This document shows positions 16,240 through 25,428 of a stretch of DNA of 50,677 nt, piece after piece (position 1 is the first letter of the stretch; every line of letters begins with the position of its first letter). Origin of the DNA: CALKGK01 sp964649515 (GTDB lineage: Bacteria; Bacteroidota; Bacteroidia; Flavobacteriales_D; Sanyastnellaceae); contig CAZYPV010000015.1 of NCBI GenBank assembly GCA_964649515.1, forward strand, positions 1 through 50,677. The letters are read 5' to 3'. Position numbers and translations under genes: made by a program. The notes under the pieces are model-generated. The model was given only the letters and a program-made list of their open reading frames with translations, was not told the origin of the DNA and made no database searches.

Positions 16240-17080
16240 CTTCACAACAACGGCTCAGGGCCTGCTGCCATGTGTAATTTGGAAGCGTAAAAGTACGCCT
16301 TAATTTATCAGTACTCAATAGCGAAAAAGGAGGGCGTTTGGCTTGGGTGGGAAAGGTTTCAGAAGAAACAGCACGCAGGTCCACATGCAAATCGAACACC
16401 TCAAAAATCATCCTGGCAAACTCAAACCAACTGGCTTTTCCATCGTGACGATAATGGAAAATTCCTTGAACTTGTTTTTCCTTGGACTGCTCGAGGATGC
16501 GCAAGAGGTCCTCTGCCAAAATTCCTGCATAGACCGGACTCGACACTTGATCATTGACCACCTGAATATCATCCCTCGTTTTCGCCAAGTTCCTCATCGT
16601 ATTCAAAAAATTCTTCCCTAAAAAGTCGTACAACCAAGAAACCCGAACAATCAAAGATTCGGGGTAAGCACTCAACATTGCCCGTTCTCCCGCAGCCTTA
16701 CTTTCTCCATAAACATTGATCGGGTTGACATGATCGGCTTCCGTATAGGCTTCAGTATTTGTTCCGTCAAACACATAGTCTGTACTGAGATGGAGGAGTT
16801 GAATTCCATGTTTGGCACAGATCCGAGCCAGCTCTTCAGCCCCTGATTCATTGCTTCTAAAAGCCAGCTCTCGTTCTGATTCTGCCAATTCAACGTTGGT
16901 ATATGCCGCACAATTGATCACCGCTTGCACCTCTGATTGAAGGAGATAGGCCTCCATTTGTTTGCTGTTTCCAAGATCAAAAGACGACCTAGACAACACA
17001 ATGAGCTCGTGTTCGGGCTTCGATGTTCTTAAAAAAGCTTGGCCCAGTTGACCTGAACCTCCGGTGATCAGTATTTTCAT
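16220..17080 (-). CDS. rfbD: dTDP-4-dehydrorhamnose reductase (RfbD-like)
   Basis: NADPH-dependent reduction of dTDP-4-keto-rhamnose, the last step of dTDP-L-rhamnose synthesis. The Rossmann loop is MKILITGGSGQLGQAF. It is followed by VINCAAYTNVELAESE, LLHLSTDYVFDGTN and the catalytic YGESKAAGE (YxxxK), then VRVSWLYDFLGKNFLNTM. At 286 aa it is of normal length. The other rml genes (rfbA, B, C) are not in this window, so its pathway partners must lie elsewhere. A related SDR with another sugar substrate is possible. The overlap with the phosphohexomutase start suggests one transcript for surface-sugar precursors. Confidence 0.88.
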   Translation of the reverse strand: MKILITGGSGQLGQAFLRTSKPEHELIVLSRSSFDLGNSKQMEAYLLQSEVQAVINCAAYTNVELAESERELAFRSNESGAEELARICAKHGIQLLHLSTDYVFDGTNTEAYTEADHVNPINVYGESKAAGERAMLSAYPESLIVRVSWLYDFLGKNFLNTMRNLAKTRDDIQVVNDQVSSPVYAGILAEDLLRILEQSKEKQVQGIFHYRHDGKASWFEFARMIFEVFDLHVDLRAVSSETFPTQAKRPPFSLLSTDKLRRTFTLPNYTWQQALSRCCEDEKHHG

Positions 17081-17280
17081 CCCACAAATTTCAAAGCGAA
17101 ACTACGAAATTGCCGCTCATTGGCGAAGTGGATTGCTGCGTAAGAAATGGACCACAAATGCTGCCGTCCTTTCCGATATGAAGCTCGCCAGATTTGCTGA
17201 CGATGTATTCAACAAGAGAACTTTAAATTGCGTCCTCATTGCTAAGCGGTTTTGCCCGCTGGCGAATGAAACAATGAAAG
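17081..17280. other. 200-bp divergent intergenic region
   Basis: This lies between the divergent starts of the reductase and the Hpt gene. It should hold promoters for both, but I find no convincing TAnnTTTG box or repeat. Confidence 0.4.
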
Positions 17281-17631
17281 ATGAAATCAAGACCTTACAC
17301 TTTTGAGCACGTAGAGGCCATTACCGCAGGAGATCGAGATGCCTTGGTTCATTTTGTCCAACTTTTCTTTCGAGAAACTTTGGGCGCTGATCTCCAACGA
17401 CTGTTGAAAGCGAAGGAAGAAAAAGATTTGACAAGCTTAAGCAAATCTGCCCATCGCATGAAAACCGGACTCCGCATGTTTGGCATGAAAAAGCAATTGG
17501 ACGCTGTAATTCAACTTGAGTTGTGGGAAGAGTACGGAATGAACTTCGACCTCATTGTAAGTGAAGTTGATCAACTCAAAAAAGAACTGGAAGCAATGCA
17601 AGCCCAAATTCGAAACGATTTGAACCTTTGA
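17281..17631 (+). CDS. Hpt domain phosphotransfer protein
   Basis: A 116-aa all-helical protein made of a single histidine phosphotransfer domain. The phospho-accepting histidine is H58 in the motif LSKSAHRMKTGLRMFGM, matching the HxxK(S/T) pattern of Hpt domains. It lies 18 bp upstream of a hybrid histidine kinase on the same strand, so the obvious role is to relay phosphate from the kinase's receiver domain to another response regulator. No stand-alone regulator gene is nearby. Confidence 0.85.
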   Translation: MKSRPYTFEHVEAITAGDRDALVHFVQLFFRETLGADLQRLLKAKEEKDLTSLSKSAHRMKTGLRMFGMKKQLDAVIQLELWEEYGMNFDLIVSEVDQLKKELEAMQAQIRNDLNL

Positions 17632-17649
17632 TCATTTGAAAACCACACC

Positions 17650-19662
17650 ATGAAGTCAATCCTCTTCATCCTTCAGTCTGCCATTAACATGTCTGACAGC
17701 GAGAACAGCCTATCTCTTTTGATCGTTCTCGCCCTCACCATTGTGCTATTCATCTCCTTTGGCCCGAAAAACAGAAGTTTCTTACTCATAGCCACGCTTC
17801 AGGAGAATAAAGCACACGACACAAGCCGGAACAAATACTTTGAATACTTCATTACCAGTGATCTTGCTCTTTTGGAATTGGACGATGAAGGAAGACTGGT
17901 CACCATTAACCGTGCAGCTGAAGCGCTTCTTGGAGCCTCCATTGAAGGTTGGAGCGTACCACCAGGACTCGGTGAGCACCTCAACCTCGCACTCCAAACC
18001 GGGAAAGCAGTGGTTTTTGAAACAAGTCTAAAGCAAAAAGTGCTTCGTTTGCATTTAAGGGCCAACGCCTCAAAAGACGCAGTGTTGGTGAGGGTAGAGG
18101 AAATCACTCAAGAAGACAAAGCTAAACAGCGCATTGATGAGTTGAGCAATGCCATGAATTACCACATTGATGGTGTAGCCACCATGAACAAAAACTGGGA
18201 GTTCACCTATTCCAACATGGCCTGCAACTTGCTTTTTGGCTTGGAAGAAGATCAATCGCTCTTGGGAAAGAACTTGCTGCATTTTTTGGTTGATGACGAA
18301 CATAAGATGCGCGAAGTGATTCGACCTGCAATGAGAAAAGAATATTCTTGGGCTGGAGAAATGTGCATTCGAGGAAAAGAAAAAAACATTCCAGTACTGG
18401 TGTCCTTTGCTCGCATTCCAGGAGGAAGCTTCGTAGCCCACTTCAAAGACAACACCGAGTTGAAAGACAAAGAAGCCAAGTTGATGAAAGCCAAGGAAGA
18501 GGCAGAAGCAGCTACCAGGGCAAAAAGTGACTTCTTGGCCACCATGAGTCACGAAATTCGCACACCCATGAACGGGGTGCTGGGCATGGCCACCCTCTTG
18601 GAGTCGAGCGACTTGGATGCAACGCAGCGCGATTATCTTCAAACCATCGTACATTCCGGCGAGAACCTGATGAACATCATCAATGAAATTCTCGATTTTT
18701 CAAAAATTGAGGCTGGAAAGATGACCATCGAAGAACGGGATTTCAACCTCAACAAGCTCATTCAAAACACCCTGAACCTCGCCTCACATCGGGCTTCATC
18801 CTGCAACAATACTGTGAGCACCATTATTGATAAAAACGTCCCAGCATACGTGCGGGGAGATTATGGGAGAATCACACAAGTACTGAATAACTTGATTGGA
18901 AATGCTCTGAAATTCACAGAAAACGGTAGCATTCGAATCTCCATTCATGCAGAAACAAAGGACCAAAAAAATTGGGTAACCTTTGAGGTCGAAGACAGTG
19001 GAATTGGCATAGAAGAACATCAATTGAATGCACTCTTTCAGCCCTTTGCCCAAGCAGATAGCAGTGTCACAAGAAAGTATGGCGGAACAGGTTTGGGCTT
19101 GGCCATTTGCAAGCAGTTGGTAGAATTGATGGGCGGCACGCTCAATGCCACCAGTAGCCCAGGAGTAGGATCAACTTTTTCCTTCACCCTCCCCTTGAAT
19201 CAAGCGGAGTCGAAAAAAGGGAATTCCAATATCAAAAGCAATCAAAACACGCCCTTCGACAAAGAACTTGGTAGAAACTACCCTTTAAATATTTTAGTTG
19301 CTGAAGACAATTTCATCAACCAGAAGTTGGCAGAACAAGTTCTATTGAACCTCGGCTACGAAATCACCCTCGTTGAAAATGGCTTGGAGGCTGTGAGCGC
19401 CTGTTCTAAAAAGGAATTTGACCTCGTTTTCATGGACATTCACATGCCCGAAATGGACGGGATCACTGCAACCCGACAAATTTTAACTGCCGCTGGAAAA
19501 GGCGGTCCTGTGATCGTTGCACTTACAGCTAATGTGGTGAACGAAAGTAGAAATGAATGCATTGAAGCGGGGATGAGTGGATTCATTCACAAGCCATTTA
19601 AAGTTGAAGCATTGGTGGAAAAAATCAAAGAAACCCATTTGATGAAAAAGAGAAAGGAATGA
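17650..19662 (+). CDS. hybrid sensor histidine kinase with PAS and receiver domains
   Basis: A 670-aa membrane-tethered kinase. One hydrophobic segment (about 22-40, SLLIVLALTIVLFISFG) is followed by two PAS-like domains (about 65-155 and 170-275) and a short coiled coil (KEAKLMKAKEEAEAATRAK). The HisKA domain follows with phospho-acceptor H301 (MSHEIRTPMNGVLG). The HATPase domain has NLIGNALKFTENG, EDSGIGI and KYGGTGLGLAICKQLVELMGG. The C-terminal receiver domain (about 545-665) has the phospho-aspartate D596 (VFMDIHMPEMDG). All key residues are intact. No periplasmic sensory domain is present, so sensing is probably cytoplasmic through the PAS domains. It is paired with the Hpt gene 18 bp upstream. 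Confidence 0.93.
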   Translation: MKSILFILQSAINMSDSENSLSLLIVLALTIVLFISFGPKNRSFLLIATLQENKAHDTSRNKYFEYFITSDLALLELDDEGRLVTINRAAEALLGASIEGWSVPPGLGEHLNLALQTGKAVVFETSLKQKVLRLHLRANASKDAVLVRVEEITQEDKAKQRIDELSNAMNYHIDGVATMNKNWEFTYSNMACNLLFGLEEDQSLLGKNLLHFLVDDEHKMREVIRPAMRKEYSWAGEMCIRGKEKNIPVLVSFARIPGGSFVAHFKDNTELKDKEAKLMKAKEEAEAATRAKSDFLATMSHEIRTPMNGVLGMATLLESSDLDATQRDYLQTIVHSGENLMNIINEILDFSKIEAGKMTIEERDFNLNKLIQNTLNLASHRASSCNNTVSTIIDKNVPAYVRGDYGRITQVLNNLIGNALKFTENGSIRISIHAETKDQKNWVTFEVEDSGIGIEEHQLNALFQPFAQADSSVTRKYGGTGLGLAICKQLVELMGGTLNATSSPGVGSTFSFTLPLNQAESKKGNSNIKSNQNTPFDKELGRNYPLNILVAEDNFINQKLAEQVLLNLGYEITLVENGLEAVSACSKKEFDLVFMDIHMPEMDGITATRQILTAAGKGGPVIVALTANVVNESRNECIEAGMSGFIHKPFKVEALVEKIKETHLMKKRKE

Positions 19663-19723
19663 ACCCTATCTTTGGCACACTTGTTGAATTTGAAGTACTT
19701 ATACTTTGAAAAAAAGCATCGCC

Positions 19724-20479
19724 ATGAAAAAGTCTGTCTTCCTTCTCCTTCTTGTACTCGCTTCGAGCCCCATTCTCGCTCAACTTACTGGTCCGGCCAA
19801 CCCAAATCCTATCTTGAACAATCAGAATTTTTTTCGCCGACTCCCACAACATAGACCTTCGCTAAGTCTTGGCTTTTCGGCCATGGAACCTTTGAGAATG
19901 TTTGCTGACAATTACGATGGCATCCCGTTCGGAATATCGGGTCAAATCGAATTCCCCATTGGTCGGTTTATCCCACTAGAATTAGGAGGCGACTTTGCTT
20001 GGTATAGCCGAGGGGGAGACCGCACCGACATTCTGATTTACGAAGGTCAAGACTTCAATGGTAATGAATCTTTCTCCGATGGTACCCTTAAAATACGCAG
20101 TAACATCTACAGCTATTCCGGTTTTGTTCGCTTGAACCCTGTTGCCGGAGCTTTTCAATTCTATGGTGATTTGATTGTGGGAGTGCAAAATTTTTCCACC
20201 AACACCATCATCGAATCCGAGGACAACCTCACAGAACCCAGCCGTGAACGCGCTCATCGAGGTTTCTCCTTCATGACGGGTTGGGCAGCGGGCATCAAAA
20301 TTCGCCTTGTGGAACAAATGTATTTGGAAGCACGCTTCGCCAATTTGAGGGGAAGTGATGTTACCATGGTTGACAAAAACAGCATTTTCACCGATAGCGA
20401 AGGAAACCTCGAGTTTGAAGAACTGACTACACCTACCGATCACCACGTGTATCAAATCGGCGTGAGCTTCGTGCTTTAA
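19724..20479 (+). CDS. outer-membrane beta-barrel-like protein
   Basis: A 251-aa exported protein with a clear signal peptide (MKKSVFLLLLVLASSPILAQ). The mature part has alternating polar/hydrophobic strands, such as SLGFSAMEPLRMF, FQFYGDLIVGVQNFS, MYLEARFANLRGSDV, and ends HHVYQIGVSFVL. A terminal aromatic or aliphatic strand of this kind fits a small outer-membrane barrel. I place the start at the ATG at 19724; the frame is also open from a TTG at 19706, but the signal peptide fits the ATG best. It follows the kinase by about 60 bp. No specific family recognised. Confidence 0.7.
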   Translation: MKKSVFLLLLVLASSPILAQLTGPANPNPILNNQNFFRRLPQHRPSLSLGFSAMEPLRMFADNYDGIPFGISGQIEFPIGRFIPLELGGDFAWYSRGGDRTDILIYEGQDFNGNESFSDGTLKIRSNIYSYSGFVRLNPVAGAFQFYGDLIVGVQNFSTNTIIESEDNLTEPSRERAHRGFSFMTGWAAGIKIRLVEQMYLEARFANLRGSDVTMVDKNSIFTDSEGNLEFEELTTPTDHHVYQIGVSFVL

Positions 20480-20795
20480 TCGGCTTCAAACACCATTCAA
20501 CGCCACATTCCAAGCACATTGCAATTGCACCGGGCCATCAAGTAGTGCGGTTTCGAGGTGCTTTCCTTGGGCTGAATTAAGCTTTACCTAAACAATAGCA
20601 GCCAGCAGGAAAGTGGGCTGAATAATCTCGCCTGTGCATTTCGATGGAAAGCATTGCCCGGAGTTGTATAGCTCATGTGGCAGCTTTTTGTAGGTTATTT
20701 CGGCAGGAGATGTAAGTCAAATCCCAAAACCTTCTCCAACATCAACTTCTCGGAAGAGGACTCGTAATCAGCAGGACAACCTCTAATATTTCGAG
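20480..20795. other. 316-bp intergenic region, nothing identified
   Basis: No open frame, RNA gene, strong hairpin or consensus promoter box was seen. The nonamer GGGCTGAAT occurs twice, about 40 bp apart, without further structure. It presumably contains the promoter of the large secreted protein that follows. Confidence 0.4.
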
Positions 20796-23700
20796 ATGCA
20801 GTTCACCACTCTTCCCCTGAAATTAAAGGCCCCAGGTATATTTACTTTGGCCCTTTTCTTCTTTTATTTACAAAGTGAAGCAGCCGCGCTTGCGGACGCT
20901 GACATTGTGATCAATGAAATTCACTACAACCCATGTTCCTCCCAAGGTAGCGACGGAAACTTTGAATTTGTTGAACTCTACAACCAAGGCAGCAGCAGTG
21001 TTGACCTCTCTGGCTGGAATTTCAGCGTGGCCATGTCCTTTACTTTTCCCTCCGGAACAACCCTCGGTGCTGGAGAATACCTCGTTGTAGCCAACAACTC
21101 CAACTCCTATTCTGGAAACGACTATCAAGTATTCGAATGGTCTGGGGGACTCAGTAACAACAGTGAAAGAATTCGCCTGAGAAACAGTGGCGGAACGATC
21201 GTTGATGAAGTGATTTACGATGATAACAATGGTTGGCCCGATGCCGACGGTAATTGCAGCAGTTTGGAACTGGTTGCATCCAACACGGACAACACCGACC
21301 CAACATCTTGGTCGGCCAGCACCCAAAGCAACGGAACGCCCGGAGCGAGAAACTCCACCACCATCATCAGTGGTTGCACCAATGCCGTAGCAAGCAACTA
21401 CAACAGCGACGCAAATTCAGACGACGGATCATGCACCTTCCCCAGTGCTCAAGCGGGCTTTAGCTATGCCGTAGTGAGTTCTGGCTGCGGGAAAACAAGC
21501 ATTCAGTTCACCAATACCAGTACAGGTGCCGACACCTTTTCTTGGAGCTTTAGCGGCAACTATCCGTCTTCAACAGAAAGCAATCCTTTAGTAGAATTCA
21601 ACGGCGGTGAAACCATCAGTGTAAGCCTCACTGCAAGCAATCCTGATAATAGCAATGTAAGCACGCAAAGTGTGAGTGTTACCTTGAACAGTTCCGGCGT
21701 TCCCGTCACCATGGAATTGCAGCCCGACTGTTTCGGGAGTGAACTTGCTTGGGCCTTGAGTAACGACGAAGATTCCCTCATTGATGAAGAAACCACTGGA
21801 ACATTTAGCGATGATGACGAAGCAGCGCTCATTGTTCGAAATTTTTGTCTGGCACAAGATTGTTATGAAATCCAACTTACCGACTCCTATGCTGATGGAT
21901 TTCACGGAACCATACACTCCGGTTGTACCTTAAACGGTTCGCTAAAAATCATTGGTCCGGAAGAACTCGTCCTCTACGAATACCTCGGTTCTTTGAACTG
22001 GGGTGCCGAACTTACGGGAACCTTCTGCACCACTAAAGGATGCACAGATAGCCTTGCCGACAACTACAACGCCAGCGCCGAAGTTGACGATGGATCGTGC
22101 ACATACAGTAATGCTACCGCCTCATTCACGCACAGCATTGTGTCCAACGGTTGTGGTTTTGCCGACATTCAACTGACCAACACCAGTACCGGAGCTACCA
22201 ATGTAACTTGGTTGTTCTCATACAACGGAATGAGTTCATCTGAAATCAATCCCTTGATCCGTGTTCCTAGCGGAACGAGTTTGGACGTTCAACTCACCGC
22301 ATCCAATGACGAAACCAGCGATCAAGCCAGCAGTACCATCGTCATCCCATCTGCATTTTCATCCAACCCCATCACATTCACCTTTCAAAGCGATTGTTGG
22401 GGATCTGAATTGGGATGGAACATCAAAGACGCATCAGACCAAATCATTGCCAGCGTTGAAAGCGGCGGATATGATGATGACTCCAACCCCAGCCCCATTG
22501 ATTACGAACTCTGTTTGACCGATGGTTGTTATACCGTAACCATCACTGACAGCTTCGGCGATGGTTTTACTGGAGGCACCGATTACAATTCTTGTTCTAC
22601 TGACGGAAGCTATTCCTTTAAAGATGCTGACGGAAACGTCCTTGCGAGCTTCAGTGGGAGTTTCGAAGACAGCGTGAGCAATGAACATTGTTTTGATCAA
22701 ATCGCTGTGTGGAAAGGTACAAGCAGCAGTGAGTGGAGTACTGCCTCCAACTGGGAAGGTGGAATTGTGCCCGGTGCATCTAAGTCGGTCATCATCGATA
22801 CCCAAGGCAGCAACCCCTCCTTAGCTGAATCTGTGAGCATACAAAGCCTCATCATCAATGCGGGTTCTGCATTGAACATGGAAAACAGTTCTGCCGTTCT
22901 GAACGTCAAAAAGCACTTTGTGAACCATGGAGATTTCGATAATGAAAACGGCATTGTTCAAATGAATGGTGATGATTTACAGTTCATCTCTGGGAGTGTA
23001 GTTCCCAAATTCTACCGATTAAAAATCAATACCACCGATACTGTTCAGCTCACACAAAACATAGCTCTTTGGGGAGCGCTTCAGATGGAAGCCGGAACCT
23101 TGGACTTGGAAGGACGAGATTTGAGTTTGCTCTCGAACGCCAACACTACAGGAAGCATTGGTGAAATCAAATCGGGAGCAAGCATTGATGGTGATGAAAT
23201 CAGCTATCACCGATTTTTCCCTGCCGGGCAAGGGAATTGGAGGATGCTGTGTTCACCCATCAAAGACGCCACCTTTCAGCAATGGGCAGACGATTTCCCC
23301 ACCACTGGCTTTCCTGGTTCGGATTATCCCAATTATCCCTCCTCTGCCAACCCTTGGGCGAACATTCGAAAGTATGATGAAACCCACATTAATGGTGATG
23401 AAGCCGACCGCAACTTTGGATTTGAAGCCATTGGAAACGCAAGCGATACCATTGGCACTGAACTCGGCTACTTCGTTTATTTCGACCCGAACCCCACTAC
23501 CATTGATATGCAGGGCGAATTCAATAAAGGCACCACAAACATTTCTCTTGATTACACCACATCGTCCATGGGCGGAGTGCACGACGGTTGGAACCTCGTT
23601 GCGAACCCTTACCCTTCTGCCATTGATTGGGATGCAGACGGACTCACGAAAACCCGCTTGAACAACGCCGTTTATGCCTTTGATCCATCCACCGGCATGT

Positions 23701-25370
23701 ATGCCAGCTATGTCAATGGTATTGGTGTTGGTGGATTTGATGGTTTGATCGCCTCGGGACAAGCGTTCTGGGTGAAAGCCAATGCCAACAATCCCAGTAT
23801 CAGTATGGACGAAAGTGCCAAATCCAATTTGCAGGGTGTCCATTTGAGAAGCACCGATTTTTCTACAACAGCCACCATTCGCATTCAAATGGAAGGTAGC
23901 AATACCCTGGATGAAGTGGTGCTTGCTTTCAACGATGCGAGCAGTGCGGCCTATGACCCGGAGCTGGATGCCTTCAAGTTTTACCCTTCGAACCCTTCCA
24001 CCCCTAGCCTCGCATTGATCCCCGACACCCTTTCTCAAGAACCGTATAGCATTGCCGTGAATCCCTTTCCTGCAGAAGAGCTCTGGGTGCCCATTGAAGT
24101 GAATAAAGGCGGACAAAACGATTTGATGCTCATCAATGCCATGGTAGATGCAGAAGATGATCTATGCCTTTTCCTAGAAGACCTGGAGTTACAGCAAACC
24201 GTACCCTTTAATCAAGGTGATGTTTATCCTTTTGTAATGAGTGAATCGTCGCCGGCTCAGCGTTTTGTTCTCCACATGGCGCCTCCTTTGGATTTGAGCG
24301 TCATGAACGAAAGTTGTCCGGAAGCAGAAAATGGTCAAATCGTAGCTCAAGGATTTGGACAAGCGCCTTGGAATTTTGTGTGGAGAGATGAAATGGGCAA
24401 TGTGATCAAAGAAAGTACAGCTTTGAGCACGGCAGATGTTGCAGACCAACTCGCTCCCGGGTTTTATGAAGTGAGCGTTAGCGGTTCAAATGCCTTCTGC
24501 GCGAGCAGCACCGCCTTTGTGCAGGTAGAAGCAGCCCAAGAATCCACATTGGAACATCATTTCGAAACGGCCAACTGCAACGAACCTGATGCTGCGCGAA
24601 TTGACCTCTTCATGAACTCACCTTACGAATGGAACATCTCCCTCTTTAATGCCGATGGAGACCTGTTAGAAGAAAAAAGCGCACAACAAGACAGCACTCA
24701 TTTTGAAGCGCTGAGCGGAGCTTGGTATCAAATTGTTGCCGAAAACAATTGCCAACAAAGCCTTGAATTCAACAACATTGATCTTCGCGATCCCAATGCC
24801 ATCCAAGGAAGCATGAACGAATTACCAGATCAAGTTTGGGTGAACGAAAATGTGTCCTTGGGAGTGCTTTGCAGCAATTGCAGCCAAATCTCTTGGGATT
24901 ATGGAGATGGAAATGGAAGCGAAGGTCTGAACAATCCCAACCATGACTTTGCTGCCTCCGGGACTTACGAAGTTCAGGTGCTTTTGCAAAATGAATACTG
25001 TTCAGAACAGCTCAGTGACAGTATTGAAGTGATTGATCGACCCAACGAGGATCTCTCAGGGCCAAGTGCTTCTTCCTTTTCTGCGAATGAAGAAAATACC
25101 AGTAAACGAACTGGCGATGACAAAAAGCCGGAATTCGAATTGGAGCTCAATGCAGAAAACTTGCAACTCAAATCAATTTCTGCCCTAGAAGCTGAAACCT
25201 TGGTGCGCGTGCTGAGTATAGGAGGACAATTATTATTTGAAGCACAATACCTATCACAAGAAATGATTCAACTTGAATTGAACACCAGCGAATTTGCTCC
25301 TGGCATCTACTTCATCGAAGCCAAAAACAGCCAAGAAGCGCTGTACACCGAGAAATTCATCATTCACTAA
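20796..25370 (+). CDS. giant secreted T9SS protein with lamin-tail domain
   Basis: A 1524-aa exported protein. A signal peptide (about 1-33) is followed by a lamin-tail domain (about 36-186; DIVINEIHYNPC, FVELYNQGSSSVDLSGWNF). Two duplicated modules follow, each opening with GCT...NYN...DDGSC (about 193 and 415) and continuing with a PKD-like segment. At about 639 begins a region shared with the next gene: WKGTSSSEWSTASNWEGG, a long beta-rich stretch with FFPAGQGNWRMLCSPI, then PKD-like WDYGDGNGSEG near 1370. The last 75 or so residues form a T9SS type A-like sorting domain ending SQEALYTEKFIIH. It is probably surface-anchored or released; the substrate is unknown. It is the first of a tandem paralogous pair, 58 bp apart. 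Confidence 0.88.
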   Translation: MQFTTLPLKLKAPGIFTLALFFFYLQSEAAALADADIVINEIHYNPCSSQGSDGNFEFVELYNQGSSSVDLSGWNFSVAMSFTFPSGTTLGAGEYLVVANNSNSYSGNDYQVFEWSGGLSNNSERIRLRNSGGTIVDEVIYDDNNGWPDADGNCSSLELVASNTDNTDPTSWSASTQSNGTPGARNSTTIISGCTNAVASNYNSDANSDDGSCTFPSAQAGFSYAVVSSGCGKTSIQFTNTSTGADTFSWSFSGNYPSSTESNPLVEFNGGETISVSLTASNPDNSNVSTQSVSVTLNSSGVPVTMELQPDCFGSELAWALSNDEDSLIDEETTGTFSDDDEAALIVRNFCLAQDCYEIQLTDSYADGFHGTIHSGCTLNGSLKIIGPEELVLYEYLGSLNWGAELTGTFCTTKGCTDSLADNYNASAEVDDGSCTYSNATASFTHSIVSNGCGFADIQLTNTSTGATNVTWLFSYNGMSSSEINPLIRVPSGTSLDVQLTASNDETSDQASSTIVIPSAFSSNPITFTFQSDCWGSELGWNIKDASDQIIASVESGGYDDDSNPSPIDYELCLTDGCYTVTITDSFGDGFTGGTDYNSCSTDGSYSFKDADGNVLASFSGSFEDSVSNEHCFDQIAVWKGTSSSEWSTASNWEGGIVPGASKSVIIDTQGSNPSLAESVSIQSLIINAGSALNMENSSAVLNVKKHFVNHGDFDNENGIVQMNGDDLQFISGSVVPKFYRLKINTTDTVQLTQNIALWGALQMEAGTLDLEGRDLSLLSNANTTGSIGEIKSGASIDGDEISYHRFFPAGQGNWRMLCSPIKDATFQQWADDFPTTGFPGSDYPNYPSSANPWANIRKYDETHINGDEADRNFGFEAIGNASDTIGTELGYFVYFDPNPTTIDMQGEFNKGTTNISLDYTTSSMGGVHDGWNLVANPYPSAIDWDADGLTKTRLNNAVYAFDPSTGMYASYVNGIGVGGFDGLIASGQAFWVKANANNPSISMDESAKSNLQGVHLRSTDFSTTATIRIQMEGSNTLDEVVLAFNDASSAAYDPELDAFKFYPSNPSTPSLALIPDTLSQEPYSIAVNPFPAEELWVPIEVNKGGQNDLMLINAMVDAEDDLCLFLEDLELQQTVPFNQGDVYPFVMSESSPAQRFVLHMAPPLDLSVMNESCPEAENGQIVAQGFGQAPWNFVWRDEMGNVIKESTALSTADVADQLAPGFYEVSVSGSNAFCASSTAFVQVEAAQESTLEHHFETANCNEPDAARIDLFMNSPYEWNISLFNADGDLLEEKSAQQDSTHFEALSGAWYQIVAENNCQQSLEFNNIDLRDPNAIQGSMNELPDQVWVNENVSLGVLCSNCSQISWDYGDGNGSEGLNNPNHDFAASGTYEVQVLLQNEYCSEQLSDSIEVIDRPNEDLSGPSASSFSANEENTSKRTGDDKKPEFELELNAENLQLKSISALEAETLVRVLSIGGQLLFEAQYLSQEMIQLELNTSEFAPGIYFIEAKNSQEALYTEKFIIH

Positions 25371-25428
25371 TGCAAAATTCCATCAGCTCAAAAACGAACA
25401 CCATAAGTACTCACCAAATCACCATCCC

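Noticed and set aside
20480..20795. Possible tRNA or small RNA in the 316-bp gap
   Set aside because: No cloverleaf with a GTTCGA-type arm and no strong terminator hairpin was found.
23253..24116. 287-codon minus-strand frame inside the first giant secreted gene
   Set aside because: It lies opposite a continuous 1524-codon gene whose repeats and sorting domain are clear; repetitive coding DNA often gives long antisense frames.
25294..25428. Upstream extension of the second giant secreted gene into the first
   Set aside because: These codons lie in another frame of the first gene's tail and precede a clear signal peptide at 25429.
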